Source of the DNA: Listeria cornellensis FSL F6-0969
Lineage (GTDB): Bacteria; Bacillota; Bacilli; Lactobacillales; Listeriaceae
Direction of reading: 5' to 3'
NCBI RefSeq assembly: GCF_000525855.1
Contig: NZ_AODE01000031.1
Location: 1 to 61,249 of the forward strand
DNA: 61,249 bases
Shown: positions 8,367-18,600 of the stretch, piece by piece
Position numbering within the stretch: the stretch's first letter is position 1
How the letters are laid out: each line of letters opens with the position of its first letter
Notes under the pieces: model-generated
The model's input: only the letters and a program-made list of their open reading frames with translations
The model's database searches: none
What the model was told of the DNA's origin: nothing
Position numbers and translations under genes: made by a program

Positions 8367-8945
8367 ATGAGCAAGCAAATAAATAAAACCGTACTCATCA
8401 TGAACTTCGAGACAGAAAGCAAGTCCTACCAAGCATTTTCAGAAATCAAAACACTCCATGCGGAAAGAAAAATTCACGGTGAGCAAATGGCGGTTGTAGA
8501 ACACGACCACAATCATAAAATAAACGCCAAAGACTTCCTAGATTTCACAGGCGGCGACAAAAATATGAAAGGCAGTCTAATCGGTATGCTAGTAGGTATT
8601 TTAGGTGGCCCACTAGGCGTTCTCCTTGGCTGGATAACTGGTGCAATCATTGGTTCTTCACAAGACGCTAAAGAAATTCGCGACGCTATGAACGTTTTCG
8701 AAAAAACATTGGAAACCATTCCTGAAGACCAGACCGGCGTTATCCTTATTGCGGAAGAAGAGCACAACGAATACATCAACGAATTGGTAAACAACAAACT
8801 TGGTGGCCGCGTTGTTCGTATGGACGAAAACCTCGTTGCCCGTGAAATAAACCAAGCACAACAAGCAGAAAATGATGCTAAGAAAAGCGCTAAAAAAGGC
8901 TGGTTCAACAAAAAAAGAAAAACTAATATGAAATCCCCATCCTAG
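8367..8945 (+). CDS. DUF1269-like membrane-associated stress protein
   Basis: 192 residues. A central glycine-rich hydrophobic segment (GSLIGMLVGILGGPLGVLLG, about residues 70-95) sits between soluble parts. The C-terminus is very basic and Lys-rich. The Gly-rich hairpin with flanking alpha/beta parts resembles DUF1269-type proteins; function unknown. AGGAGG precedes the ATG. Single-gene unit with its own promoter and a strong terminator. Confidence 0.65.
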   Translation: MSKQINKTVLIMNFETESKSYQAFSEIKTLHAERKIHGEQMAVVEHDHNHKINAKDFLDFTGGDKNMKGSLIGMLVGILGGPLGVLLGWITGAIIGSSQDAKEIRDAMNVFEKTLETIPEDQTGVILIAEEEHNEYINELVNNKLGGRVVRMDENLVAREINQAQQAENDAKKSAKKGWFNKKRKTNMKSPS

Positions 8946-8972
8946 CATAGCTCGTCTATGCTAGGATTTCTA
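8941..8972 (+). terminator. Intrinsic terminator
   Basis: CCTAGCATAG (8941-8950), loop CTCGT, CTATGCTAGG (8956-8965), then ATTTCTATTT. Ten perfect base pairs immediately after the DUF1269-like stop codon. Confidence 0.9.
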
Positions 8973-9929
8973 TTTATACAATGAAATCAACAATTCCTCC
9001 ACCTGACTCATATCCACTTGCTCAGGAAGATCCGTTTCTCTAGCCGCCCGCTCAAATTCCTTCTGTAAAATAGTAACCTGCTCAAAAATCTCCTCAAACG
9101 ATATCGCCCCATTTCGAATCGCCATCAACAGTTCATGCTCTACCCGTCGCTTCGTTACAATTCCTTTCCCCTCTAAAATATCTCGCCCCGTCACCAACAT
9201 TCTCACCAAATGCATCGCGTGCTTATATAGTCTCGGTAAATCTTTCGGATGTTCCGTTGTCCCGAGTTTTCCATACGTACGCATCGTCCCCTGCATCTCT
9301 CCGTATATCCCAACAAAATCCCGTAACGGATACCCTCGAAACATGGCATCCATCACCATCTCACCATTCTCTATCCTTAGTACTAATCCATCATCTCCTA
9401 AATCTGCATACTTCCCCTCAAAATGCCTCATTTGTCGCTGCAAAGTCTCCAATATATGCTTCTCCTGCACAGCTTGCGATTCCTCATTTCGAATCAATGC
9501 ATTTTGCAATCGCTTCAACTGCGCATTCGCATAATTCCCAAATGTCTGCTCCACCCGCTTCGATAAAAATAAATCCGCATTATCTCGCACTATCCTACCA
9601 GCCTCTGAACAAATAACAATCTCGTCCTCATCTACACCTAGCAATTCCAACACATTCGGATTTCCCTGTGCACACAACTTAATAAATTTCTGCGCACCGA
9701 AAATAACCGTATCCGTACCCTTCTCCTCAAACTGTTCGAACCTATTTAGCCCAAACAAATACCTTTCATCCTCTATCAAAAAGCCCCGCAAATCCAAGTC
9801 ACTAGTCTCTATATTCGTTCCGTAACCATGAGAACCACTGGCAACCAAGTAAGCAGTCCCTTTCAACTCCTTATTCTCCCTTAAAAAATCATACGCTGAT
9901 GTTGCCACACTCGCATCATACTTCCTCAT
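8970..9929 (-). CDS. Nucleotidyltransferase-superfamily protein (COG3541/YcgL-like)
   Basis: About 319 residues. The Pol-beta-type nucleotidyltransferase signature is visible near the N-terminus: VASGSHGYGTNIETSDLDLRG, i.e. G-S...D-x-D. The rest is helical and resembles the predicted nucleotidyltransferases of the YcgL group; the substrate is unknown. I chose the ATG at 9929 because GGGAAGAG lies upstream and because a TATAAT -10 box just upstream would leave the alternative ATG at 9947 almost no leader. Monocistronic, convergent with the upstream stress gene. Confidence 0.7.
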   Translation of the reverse strand: MRKYDASVATSAYDFLRENKELKGTAYLVASGSHGYGTNIETSDLDLRGFLIEDERYLFGLNRFEQFEEKGTDTVIFGAQKFIKLCAQGNPNVLELLGVDEDEIVICSEAGRIVRDNADLFLSKRVEQTFGNYANAQLKRLQNALIRNEESQAVQEKHILETLQRQMRHFEGKYADLGDDGLVLRIENGEMVMDAMFRGYPLRDFVGIYGEMQGTMRTYGKLGTTEHPKDLPRLYKHAMHLVRMLVTGRDILEGKGIVTKRRVEHELLMAIRNGAISFEEIFEQVTILQKEFERAARETDLPEQVDMSQVEELLISLYK

Positions 9930-9986
9930 CAAATCAACTCTTCCCATCCTGATATTTCCTACTATTATATCAAAAATGCTCCCTAT

Positions 9987-10018
9987 AAGATATTTTGCCT
10001 CCCCAATCAAAATATCTT
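9987..10018. promoter_or_regulatory. Perfect 11-bp inverted repeat between divergent promoters
   Basis: AAGATATTTTG (9987-9997) and CAAAATATCTT (10008-10018) are exact inverse copies around a 10-base loop. They lie between the nucleotidyltransferase -10 region and the oppA promoter, whose -35 box overlaps the right arm. This looks like an operator; no T tract supports termination. Confidence 0.5.
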
Positions 10019-10045
10019 GACTTTACCTACAAATCAGGGTATTTT
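10017..10045 (+). promoter_or_regulatory. Promoter of the oligopeptide transporter operon
   Basis: TTGACT (10017-10022), 17-base spacer, TATTTT (10040-10045). It lies about 70 bases before the oppA-type start codon, and its -35 box overlaps an inverted repeat. Confidence 0.6.
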
Positions 10046-10113
10046 AAGTATAACCAATTCCTACTTATAAAGTAAGAATTAAAAAGTAGATACCTAAGAA
10101 AAGGGGAGAAAGT

Positions 10114-11676
10114 ATGAAAAAAAGCATTTTATTTGTCTTCACATTAGCCTTAATGTTGGTTTTAGCAGCATGTGGTGGATCTGGAAGCTCGTCTGACAGT
10201 GCAAGTGGCTCTAAAGATAATAACTCTATCATTATCGGTGTTCCTGGTGATCCCGAGGTCGTGAATCCACTTTATTCAAGTGATCGCGTCACTTTAACTA
10301 TTCAACAAGCTCTTTACGCACCACTATTTTGGGAGTATGATGGCAAACCTGCTCTTGCTGACAAACTAGATGTCTCCGCTGATAACTTAACCTATACTGT
10401 CACTCTAAAAGACGACTTAAAATGGCATGATGGCAAGCCATTAACTGCTGACGACGTTGTTTTCAGTGTGAACTCGATTATTGACGAAAAACAAAACAGC
10501 CCATTCCGCGGAAGCTGGGTATTTAACAATAAACCTGTGAAAGCAGTCGCTGAAAATGCAACGACCGTAAAATTCACATTACCACAAGTTGCCCCTGCCT
10601 TTGAAAATACATTAAACACTTTCTTCCCAATTCCAAAACACATTTTTGAAGGTGTTACAGATATAGGTAAAAGTGATAAAAACAACGAACCAGTCGGATC
10701 AGGTCCATATAAATTCGTAAACTATAAATCTGGCGAATACTATTCATTAGAGAAATTCGACGATTATTTCGATGGTAAACCAAAACTAGATAAAGTAACA
10801 TACCGTATCACGAAAGATCAAAATGCAGCAAATCTGGCGTTACAAAATGGTGAAATTAACTTAAAATCGATTCAACCTGCCGAGCGTAATAAAGTCGAAA
10901 AAGCAAGTGACGTCAACATTATCACATATCCAGAAAATCGTTTAAGCTATATCGCGTTCAACCAAAACGTTACATCACTTAAATCAAAAGACTTGCGCCA
11001 AGCCATTTCACTAACACTTGATCGCAAAGATTTAATTGACGCTGCTTATGGTTCTCAAGAATACGCAAAACCTGCAAGTTCTTTCTTAACCGAGAACACC
11101 AAATTCTTCACTGATAAGGTAGAAACATATAACCAAGATATAACGAAAGCCAAAGAACTTTTGGCAAAGAGTGGCTATAAATCTTCTGATAAACTCAATA
11201 TTATTTATCTAAACAACAGCAAAGCGCAAGAAAGCATCGCACTCTATATTCAAGAACAGCTTAAATCTATTGGTGTTTCCTTAGAATTAAAACCAACTGA
11301 CCCAACAGCGATGAACAATATCACACTTGATCGTAAAAGTGATGCCTACTCCTTAATGCTTGGAGGCTACATCATGGGTAACGATCCTGATCCATATAAA
11401 ACGCTTTACATGACAGGTGAACCTTACAACTACATGAATTACAGTAATCCTGCATTAGATAAACTATGGAACGAAGGTGCTATAACAGCAGATGAAGCCA
11501 AACGTCAAACAATCTACGAGCAAATCCAAACAACCATTGCAGACGATGCTGTAGTATATCCAATTTCTTACGATAACGCCGTACTTGCGATTGACAAGAA
11601 ATATCAAGGAACAAAAGAAGCAACACCACAACCTGTAACGATGTTCCGCGATTTATCTAAGCTTTATATTAAGTAA
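10114..11676 (+). CDS. Oligopeptide/nickel-type ABC substrate-binding lipoprotein (SBP family 5)
   Basis: 520 residues, family 5 solute-binding protein (OppA/DppA/AppA class). A lipoprotein signal ends in LAAC near residue 20, followed by a Ser-rich linker. Family landmarks include LTYTVTLKDDLKWHDGKPLT and the later GSGPYKFVNYKSGEYYSLEK. It captures peptides, or in some members other small ligands, outside the membrane. AAGGGGAG precedes the ATG. Two permease genes follow after a 139-base gap with a stem-loop. Confidence 0.9.
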   Translation: MKKSILFVFTLALMLVLAACGGSGSSSDSASGSKDNNSIIIGVPGDPEVVNPLYSSDRVTLTIQQALYAPLFWEYDGKPALADKLDVSADNLTYTVTLKDDLKWHDGKPLTADDVVFSVNSIIDEKQNSPFRGSWVFNNKPVKAVAENATTVKFTLPQVAPAFENTLNTFFPIPKHIFEGVTDIGKSDKNNEPVGSGPYKFVNYKSGEYYSLEKFDDYFDGKPKLDKVTYRITKDQNAANLALQNGEINLKSIQPAERNKVEKASDVNIITYPENRLSYIAFNQNVTSLKSKDLRQAISLTLDRKDLIDAAYGSQEYAKPASSFLTENTKFFTDKVETYNQDITKAKELLAKSGYKSSDKLNIIYLNNSKAQESIALYIQEQLKSIGVSLELKPTDPTAMNNITLDRKSDAYSLMLGGYIMGNDPDPYKTLYMTGEPYNYMNYSNPALDKLWNEGAITADEAKRQTIYEQIQTTIADDAVVYPISYDNAVLAIDKKYQGTKEATPQPVTMFRDLSKLYIK

Positions 11677-11720
11677 AATTCGCCTCTCGCATGCTATAAT
11701 AACTTAATGTGTATAAAATG

Positions 11721-11773
11721 AAGCCCCAAACTGGCAGGAAGCCTCGTTTTAATTTTCCTGCCGGCGAGGGCTT
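11721..11773 (+). other. Stem-loop between the oppA-type and oppB-type genes
   Basis: AAGCCC (11721-11726) pairs with GGGCTT (11768-11773), and inside it GGCAGGAA pairs with TTCCTGCC. There is no long T tract after it. Such structures between binding protein and permease genes often protect upstream mRNA or dampen downstream expression, which would give excess binding protein. Confidence 0.6.
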
Positions 11774-11815
11774 TACGTTGTTTCACTATACTTTCTTGGT
11801 AAGGGGCTTTTCTTC

Positions 11816-12766
11816 ATGATACAAACCATCTTCAAACGTGTATTACAAATTATACCGATGCTATTTATCATTTCACTTGTATCGTTTGCATTGGTTCAAT
11901 TGGCGCCCGGAGATCCTATTTCTTCATTCGTTACGCCGAATATGAACCCTGATGATGTCGAGCGAATACGTCAAAGCCTCGGTCTTGATCAGCCAATTTA
12001 CGTACAGTATTTCAAATGGCTCGGCAATGTGTTACAAGGAAATTTCGGCTATTCCTTGATTAATAACCAACCCGTCCTTGGTCAAATTATCGAACGCCTA
12101 CCTGCAACAATTGGTCTAATGGGCACAGCGCTATTCTTTACACTCTTATTCTCCATTCCACTCGGCCTCATTGCTGCAGCGTATGAAAATACGAAATTAG
12201 ATCGCGTTCTTAATGCCATTTCTTATGTTGGTATTTCAATTCCTATTTTTTGGTTTGCGATGATTTTGATTGATATATTCGCGATTCGCCTTCACTGGCT
12301 TCCAAGTCTAGGAATGCGTACTATCGGCGTTGAGTCCTTTTGGGATATCGCGAAACATGCCATTCTTCCAGTTACCGCATTAACTTTCCAAGGGTGCGCC
12401 TCGTATTATCGTTACGTGCGGTCCAACACGATTAACCAGCTCAAAGAAGAATACGTGCTATTCGGATATGCAAAAGGCCTCTCTAAGGCTCAAATTATGC
12501 GCGGGCATGTCCTGAAAAATTCATTACTCCCAGTTATTACGCTACTTGGCATGTACTTACCGCAAATTATTACGGGAGCCTTTATCACAGAGAGCGTGTT
12601 TTCTTGGCCTGGCATGGGATCGCTTGGCATCAACGCGATTTTCCAATTGGATTATCCAATGATCATGGCTATCACAATGTTCTCTGCCTTGCTGCTGATT
12701 ATCGGTAACTTGCTGGCCGATGTCGCCTATACCATCATTGATCCACGCATAAGGGAGGTTAGCTAA
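11816..12766 (+). CDS. Oligopeptide ABC transporter permease, OppB/DppB type
   Basis: 316 residues, about six membrane segments. The N-terminal IPMLFIISLVSFALVQLAPGDP and QSLGLDQPIYVQYFKWL are standard OppB/DppB features, and the ATPase-contacting loop reads EYVLFGYAKGLSKAQIMRGH. AAGGGG precedes the ATG. It forms the channel with the next gene product. The energising ATPases are absent from the locus. Confidence 0.92.
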   Translation: MIQTIFKRVLQIIPMLFIISLVSFALVQLAPGDPISSFVTPNMNPDDVERIRQSLGLDQPIYVQYFKWLGNVLQGNFGYSLINNQPVLGQIIERLPATIGLMGTALFFTLLFSIPLGLIAAAYENTKLDRVLNAISYVGISIPIFWFAMILIDIFAIRLHWLPSLGMRTIGVESFWDIAKHAILPVTALTFQGCASYYRYVRSNTINQLKEEYVLFGYAKGLSKAQIMRGHVLKNSLLPVITLLGMYLPQIITGAFITESVFSWPGMGSLGINAIFQLDYPMIMAITMFSALLLIIGNLLADVAYTIIDPRIREVS

Positions 12767-12767
12767 C

Positions 12768-13673
12768 ATGATGAAAGCTGATTTGAATAAATTCACAAAA
12801 CCTAAAAATGTCCAACCTCCTGAAAAAGCACAATTACCTCGAGAACGCACATTTTGGCACTTCTTATTAAGCGAAAAACGCGGACTGATCTCGATTGGAA
12901 TATTGGTCTTGCTAGCATTAGCATGCGGACTAGCATTCTTATCACCATATGATCCCAATGCATTATCTATCCAAGACAAACTACTCCCACCGAGCAGCTC
13001 GCATTGGTTTGGCACAGATGATCATGGCCGCGATTACTTCACGCGCGTACTCTATGGAGGTCGTGTATCATTAACTGTTGGCTTCCTTGCTATGTTAATC
13101 GCCCTCGTTGTGGGAACAGTAGCTGGAACAATCAGTGGATTCTTCGGTGGTATTGTCGATAGCCTATTGATGCGTTTCTTAGATATATTCATGTCGATAC
13201 CATCTTTCTTCTTATTGATGATTTTGAATGCTTATTTGAAGCCTGGTATCGGAAATATTATTTTGATTATCGGGTTACTCTCATGGATGGATGTTGCTCG
13301 GATTGTTCGGGCAGAAACGCTGTCGCTTAAAGAACGTGAATTTATCCTGTACTCTAAATCAAGTGGTGCTGGTGTTTGGCACATCATCGTTCGACATATC
13401 ATTCCAAACGCGATGCCTTCGATTGTTGTTGCAGCCTCTCTAAATATTGCAGCTGCGATTCTAACTGAGTCAGCGCTTAGCTTCCTTGGACTCGGCGTGC
13501 AACAGCCAAACTCTTCATGGGGTAGTATGTTGAACAACGCGCAGGGCTATATTGGAGACGCTACGTATTTAGCACTCTTCCCAGGCGCCCTGATTCTACT
13601 AACTATCCTATCATTTAACGTTCTCGGCGATGTGTTCCGTAAAGGTCTGGAACCTCGAGATGTTCATAAATAA
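12768..13673 (+). CDS. Oligopeptide ABC transporter permease, OppC/DppC type
   Basis: 301 residues. FGTDDHGRDYFTRVLYGGRVSL is the classic OppC/DppC periplasmic-loop motif and REFILYSKSSGAGVWHIIVR the cytoplasmic EAA loop. It starts one base after the oppB-type stop, so translation is coupled. No oppD/oppF follow: the next feature is a terminator, so the importer must borrow ATPase subunits encoded elsewhere. Confidence 0.92.
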   Translation: MMKADLNKFTKPKNVQPPEKAQLPRERTFWHFLLSEKRGLISIGILVLLALACGLAFLSPYDPNALSIQDKLLPPSSSHWFGTDDHGRDYFTRVLYGGRVSLTVGFLAMLIALVVGTVAGTISGFFGGIVDSLLMRFLDIFMSIPSFFLLMILNAYLKPGIGNIILIIGLLSWMDVARIVRAETLSLKEREFILYSKSSGAGVWHIIVRHIIPNAMPSIVVAASLNIAAAILTESALSFLGLGVQQPNSSWGSMLNNAQGYIGDATYLALFPGALILLTILSFNVLGDVFRKGLEPRDVHK

Positions 13674-13682
13674 TCATTATGT

Positions 13683-13722
13683 ACAGCCCTGATGCCATGA
13701 AGCATTGGGGCTGTTTTATTTC
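13683..13722 (+). terminator. Intrinsic terminator of the opp-type operon
   Basis: ACAGCCC (13683-13689) pairs with GGGCTGT (13708-13714), and GATGC pairs with GCATT inside it; TTTTATTT follows. Confidence 0.85.
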
Positions 13723-13725
13723 TAT

Positions 13726-13989
13726 CTATTTCACTTTTAACTCAATCACATCTGCGCGCATCTCGTTGACGGCTTGTTCGATGATTTTGATTTCACTAGC
13801 TAACTCACTTAGATTATCAATTGTTCTTTGGTAACGCTCTTCCCGCTCATCATTCTTACGCATCATCCATACTAGTAAGGCTACAAAAAGGATGCCAAAT
13901 GTGATTTCGGTTGCGTTTGCCACTAAATTCTCTAGTCCCGTAATAATCACTTCCAAACTGTAATAGTTTTTCTTCTCCATCTCCATCAT
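13726..13989 (-). CDS. BhlA/UviB-like holin-type small membrane protein
   Basis: 87 residues: one N-terminal membrane segment (ATEITFGILFVALLVWMM, about residues 26-44) followed by a charged helical tail (KNDEREERYQRTIDNLSELA). This is the layout of the BhlA/UviB bacteriocin-associated holin-like family. GGGGAGG lies just before several possible ATGs, so the exact start is open. It is the last of three small minus-strand genes that look phage- or bacteriocin-derived. Confidence 0.65.
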   Translation of the reverse strand: MMEMEKKNYYSLEVIITGLENLVANATEITFGILFVALLVWMMRKNDEREERYQRTIDNLSELASEIKIIEQAVNEMRADVIELKVK

Positions 13990-14013
13990 ACCTCCCCGTT
14001 CAGTATGACTTTC

Positions 14014-14384
14014 TTACATAAAAACCAATTTCTCTTGTGAACACTCTACTTCATACGCCATTAGAAACTCTTCCAATGCGGCTTTCTTCAATCGGTAATA
14101 ATGGGACTCGCTCCAACCGATACTCATGTAAACCTCGATGTTTGTGCGTTTCCTCCGCGACACGTATTTGGCTAACAGGACTTCCCGCTGGTCACTGTTC
14201 AGCTTATTGATTGCATCTGTGATCTGCTTAATTTCGATATATGCTGGTTCTTCGGAGATTTTTTTTCGTTAATCGTAATTCGTTTTCTTTCGTGCGCCTC
14301 GGCATACTTCGTTTTGGTAGACTTAGTAATAATGCGTTGTACTTGAACAATAAATGCTCGGCTTCTTTGCATTTGCTCATTCAT
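14014..14384 (-). CDS. ArpU-like phage regulator, frameshifted as read
   Basis: Two frames combine to about 123 residues. The N-terminal part begins MNEQMQRSRAFIVQVQRIIT; the C-terminal part contains INKLNSDQREVLLAKYVSR and IEVYMSIGWSESHYYRLKKA, a sigma-region-4-like helix-turn-helix typical of ArpU/LmaC-type late-gene regulators. The break is at an A8 run in the coding strand (T8 at 14259-14266 on +). Unlike most breaks in this window, it needs one base more, or two fewer. GGGGGAGC precedes the ATG. It lies between a Cys-rich small gene and a holin-like gene. Confidence 0.65.
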
Positions 14385-14394
14385 TCTGCTCCCC

Positions 14395-14697
14395 CTAAGA
14401 CTGCTTTATTTGGGTTAAAATAGATTCATATAGGTGTTGCCGTTCTTGGTCATCCCATGTTGCTAATTGTTGCTTGGAATAGGTTGAAAAGTAACTGATG
14501 AGGGATAATTGTGTGCGTAGATTGCTCGCTTCCTCATCGTTATTCTCTAATTTTTCTTGTTCTTTTCTCAGATTTCTGATTTTACGACATATGAAGCACT
14601 TGCGATTGCATTGGTAAAATGTGACCGCTTGTTCGTTGTGAAAATCAACCAGCCGCGAGAATAGAACATTAATTTCTCTCTGTCTTTTTTTGTTCAT
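14395..14697 (-). CDS. Small basic Cys-containing protein of unknown function
   Basis: 100 residues from the ATG at 14697, chosen for the upstream GGGAGAG. Basic, with YQCNRKCFICRKIRNLRKEQ at about residues 27-46: three cysteines spaced C-x3-C-x2-C, possibly a metal site. The remainder is helical. The family is not recognised. It leads the three-gene minus-strand set with the ArpU-like and BhlA/UviB-like genes (11 bases to the next start), so it may be another phage or bacteriocin regulator. Confidence 0.5.
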   Translation of the reverse strand: MNKKRQREINVLFSRLVDFHNEQAVTFYQCNRKCFICRKIRNLRKEQEKLENNDEEASNLRTQLSLISYFSTYSKQQLATWDDQERQHLYESILTQIKQS

Positions 14698-14924
14698 CTT
14701 GATCTCTCCCTTGCCCCATTTTTTAAGGAGTAATCCTACTATAAACCCCACGGAATGCGAAGTCAAGGAAAAAACGAACACTTGTTCTTAATTCGTTTTA
14801 AAGTTGGCTATATAGCTTGAATGAAGCGGTTTATTATTTTTAAATTTGGGAGTTTTTTTGAAAATTTTGTGCTATAATAAAAACATTAATGTTCGAAAAC
14901 TAACATACGGATGGGGATGCTGAA

Positions 14925-15626
14925 ATGGCTTTTGTCGAAATGGATCAGATCTATAAGCGCTATCAACTGGGCGAGAAAATAGTGACGGCAAATGATGGTA
15001 TTACGTTTCAAATTGAACAGGGTGAGTTTGTTATTATTGTGGGGCCTTCTGGGGCTGGAAAATCTACTGTACTCAACATTTTGGGCGGTATGGATATGAG
15101 CGATGAGGGGCATGTTTATATTGATGGAACGGATATCGCGGCTTTTAACGCGAAGCAATTGACGGGATATCGGAGGCAGGACGTTGGTTTTGTGTTCCAA
15201 TTTTATAATTTGGTGCCGAGTTTGACGGCGAAGGAAAATGTGGAACTGGCGACGCAAATTTCACCGAATGCGATGGATGCAGAGGTCGTTTTGCAGCAAG
15301 TTGGGTTGGAGGAGCGGATGGACAATTTCCCAGCACAGCTTTCAGGTGGGGAGCAGCAACGGGTTGCGATTGCTCGAGCGCTCGCGAAACAGCCGAAGTT
15401 GTTGCTTTGTGATGAACCGACCGGCGCGCTGGATTATAATACCGGAAAAGCGGTTTTGAAGTTGCTTCAGGATACGTGTCGAAATACTGGTACGACAGTG
15501 ATTGTGATCACGCATAATACGGCGATTACGCCAATTGCTGACCGTATTATCGAGATTAATAACGCCAAAGTTCGTGATGTCAAAATTCAGAAAAATCCTG
15601 TTTCGATTGACAGCATTGAATGGTAA
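14925..15626 (+). CDS. ABC transporter ATP-binding protein (MacB/LolD type)
   Basis: 233 residues. Walker [10 protein letters not shown] (about 45-53), Q-loop region [20 protein letters not shown], signature [15 protein letters not shown] and Walker [13 protein letters not shown] are all intact. The [12 protein letters not shown] stretch is typical of the LolD/MacB group, which powers FtsX-type permeases. A TATAAT box lies upstream (14873-14878) without a clear -35. The FtsX-type partner gene starts 10 bases after the stop. Confidence 0.92.
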   Translation: MAFVEMDQIYKRYQLGEKIVTANDGITFQIEQGEFVIIVGPSGAGKSTVLNILGGMDMSDEGHVYIDGTDIAAFNAKQLTGYRRQDVGFVFQFYNLVPSLTAKENVELATQISPNAMDAEVVLQQVGLEERMDNFPAQLSGGEQQRVAIARALAKQPKLLLCDEPTGALDYNTGKAVLKLLQDTCRNTGTTVIVITHNTAITPIADRIIEINNAKVRDVKIQKNPVSIDSIEW

Positions 15627-15636
15627 GGAGAATCCG

Positions 15637-18600
15637 ATGAAAAAAGCATTATGGAAAGACATATGGCGAGAAATCGCAAAATCTAAAGGCAGATTTATTT
15701 CGATTTTCCTACTCATCGCACTCGGCGTAGCCTTTTTTTGTGGGCTTGAAAGCGACCGGGCCGGATATGATCAACACGACGGATAAGTATTATGACGCGC
15801 AGAATTTGATGGATTTGCAGGTGCAGTCGACATACGGTTTGAACAAGGATGATATTGCTATTTTAAATGATATTCCTGGTGTGCGAACGGTTCAGCCGGG
15901 CTATACGAGGGACGTGATGTTTCAGGATTCGCTACTCATTACGAAGGTTTTTTCCTTGCCGCAGAATAATCTGATTAATAAATATACCGTTGATAAAGGG
16001 CGGTTGCCGCGAAAGAGTGGCGAAATCGCGATTGATTCTATTGGGAGGGCGACGAGTCATTACAAAATTGGTGATAAGATTACGTTTGTAAATAGTGACG
16101 GCAGCGCTATGAAAGGGAAGTTTCACGTTACTACGTTTACGGTTGTGGGGACGGTTTCCTCGGCAGAATATATTGAAAAAGGAACTCGCGGGACTTCTAC
16201 GATTGGAAATGGGCGCGCGGATATTTTTGCGGTGATTCCTGAGACAGATTTTGATGCAAAATATTACTCGACGGCGTTCATGACGTTTGATAATACGGCG
16301 AATGCGGAGGCTTATAGTGATGCGTATGACTCGGCGATTGAGCGGAATACGGCGCTCGTGAAAAAGGCGCTAAAGGGACAGCCGACTGCGCGATTGGACG
16401 CGATTCAAGCGGATGGCCAGGTGAAAATCGATGAGGGGCGTAAGAAAATCGCGGATGGCCTTGCGGAAATCGAGACGAACCAGCGGAAATTGGACGATGC
16501 GCGCGTGACGATAGACCAGGGCTGGGCGGAGTATTATGACGGAAAACGGGAGCTGGAAACGAAGCTCGCGGACGGTCAGATTGAGATTGATAAAAACGAA
16601 GCCAAACTCATGCAGGCTAAGAAAGATATCGCAGCGGCGGAGCGGAAAATCGCGGATGGTGAAACGCAGATTAGCGACGCCGAATCGCAATTAGCGGACG
16701 CGCAGTCGGAGCTTGAAGACGGGCAAATGATGCTCGACGATAGCAAAGAGCAACTCGCGATGGTTCAACGTTTATATGACGCGGTGAAGGACTATACGCT
16801 TGGTGATATTCCAGTCGCAGATTTAGATGAGGAAACACAGCAGGAGATCATTGATAATGCCAATGCGTTTGATCCCGAACTCGGCGGCTACATCCAAGAT
16901 TATTTTAGCGGCACGCTTTCAGAAGACCAGCTAAACCGGCTGAAAAATGAAGCCTCAAGTCAGCTCGCGATGGCGAATAAGGAAGTCTCAGATGCGCAGC
17001 GGGAAATCAACCGAAACCGGCAGTTGCTCTCCGATAAACAACGCGAATTAGCTACGAAAAAACGGGAGTTGGATCAGGCTAAAGAGAAGTTAGCGCAAGG
17101 CAAGATGGACTACGCGAACGGGATGACTCAACTTAAAACGGGGAAACAAAAGCTCGCGGACGCCAAAGCTGATGGTTATGCAAAACTTGACGCTGCAAAA
17201 GCCAAGCTGGATGCTGCCGAAATGACATATGCGGCGAATTTAGCTAGTTTTGAAACGGAGAAAAAGAAGGCTTTAGCGGAGATAGCAACCGCGAAAAAGG
17301 ACCTCCAAATTGCTCAGGAAAAACTGGATGCGCTCGATTTACCGAAGTATTTTATTAGTGATCGAACGGATAATCCTGGTTATACGGAATATAAAGATAA
17401 TGCAGATCGGATTGCGTCCCTTTCCACCGCCTTTCCTGTATTCTTCTTCTTGATTGCCGCGCTCGTTTGTTTGACGACGATGACGCGGATGATTGAGGAG
17501 CAACGAACGCAGACTGGGACGTTAAAAGCGCTCGGCTATAGCAATGTTGATATTATCGCTAAATTCCTTGTATACGGCTCACTAGCAAGCTTAGCTGGGA
17601 CTGTGATTGGCCTCGCGATAGGTTTTCAAGTGTTCCCGCAAATCATTTTTGTAGCTTATGGTTCACTTTATAATTTGCCAGCGCTTGATATGTCATTCTA
17701 TTGGAGTTATAGTCTGATTTCGCTTGCTGTGGCGCTATTTTGTACGACGTTGACAGCTTTCGTATCGTGTCGTGCGGAATTACGAGAAAATGCGGCTTCC
17801 TTGATGCGTCCAAAAGCACCGAAAAACGGGAAGCGAATCTTGTTGGAACGCGTACCTTTCGTTTGGAAACGGATGAATTTCACGAGCAAAGTCACCGCGC
17901 GGAATATTTTCCGTTACAAGCAACGAATGCTGATGACAATCCTTGGTGTGGCGGGATGTACGGCGCTTCTACTCACAGGATTTGGCCTCAAGAATTCAAT
18001 TGGAGACATCGTGCCACTACAATACGATCAAATTATGAAATACGATGCGGTAGTCGTTTTGGATAGTAATGCCACGAAAACACCGCTTCAAGACTATAAC
18101 GCAATCATCGATAATACGCCAAATGTGAAAAGCACGCTCGATGTGGCTCAAAAAAATATGACGGCAGTTGAAAAAGGTGTCGCAAACCAAGGCGCTACAC
18201 TGATTACGCCGAAATCACTAGACAATTTTAGCAACTACGTCGTGTTACGCGACCGAAAAACACATCAAGCCGTGTCACTAACCGATAATGGCGCAGTGCT
18301 ATCGGAAAAACTCGCGAAACTATATGGCGTCAAACCCGGCGATTCCCTAACAATCAAAGACGGCGACAACAATCGCTACGAAATCAAGGTCACCGGCATT
18401 ACCGAGACCTACGCGATGCATTACATCTACATGACGCCGACTTATTACGACCAAGTTTTCAAAAGCCAGCCAGAATATAACACCCAACTGTTTAAACTCA
18501 AAAATACCGATCAAAAATGGCAAGATAATTTTGCGGAAAAACTGCTCAAGAATCCCGCCGTGCTCGCCGTTACGTACACAAATACTGCGAGTAATGCGTT

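Noticed and set aside
15637-15786. A separate short membrane protein at the FtsX-type N-terminus
   Set aside because: It is the natural first helix of the permease; removing one T from the T7 run joins both parts in frame.
16370-16690. Open frame antisense to the FtsX-type gene
   Set aside because: Shadow of the Lys/Glu/Ala-rich coiled-coil coding region on the opposite strand; no start signals.
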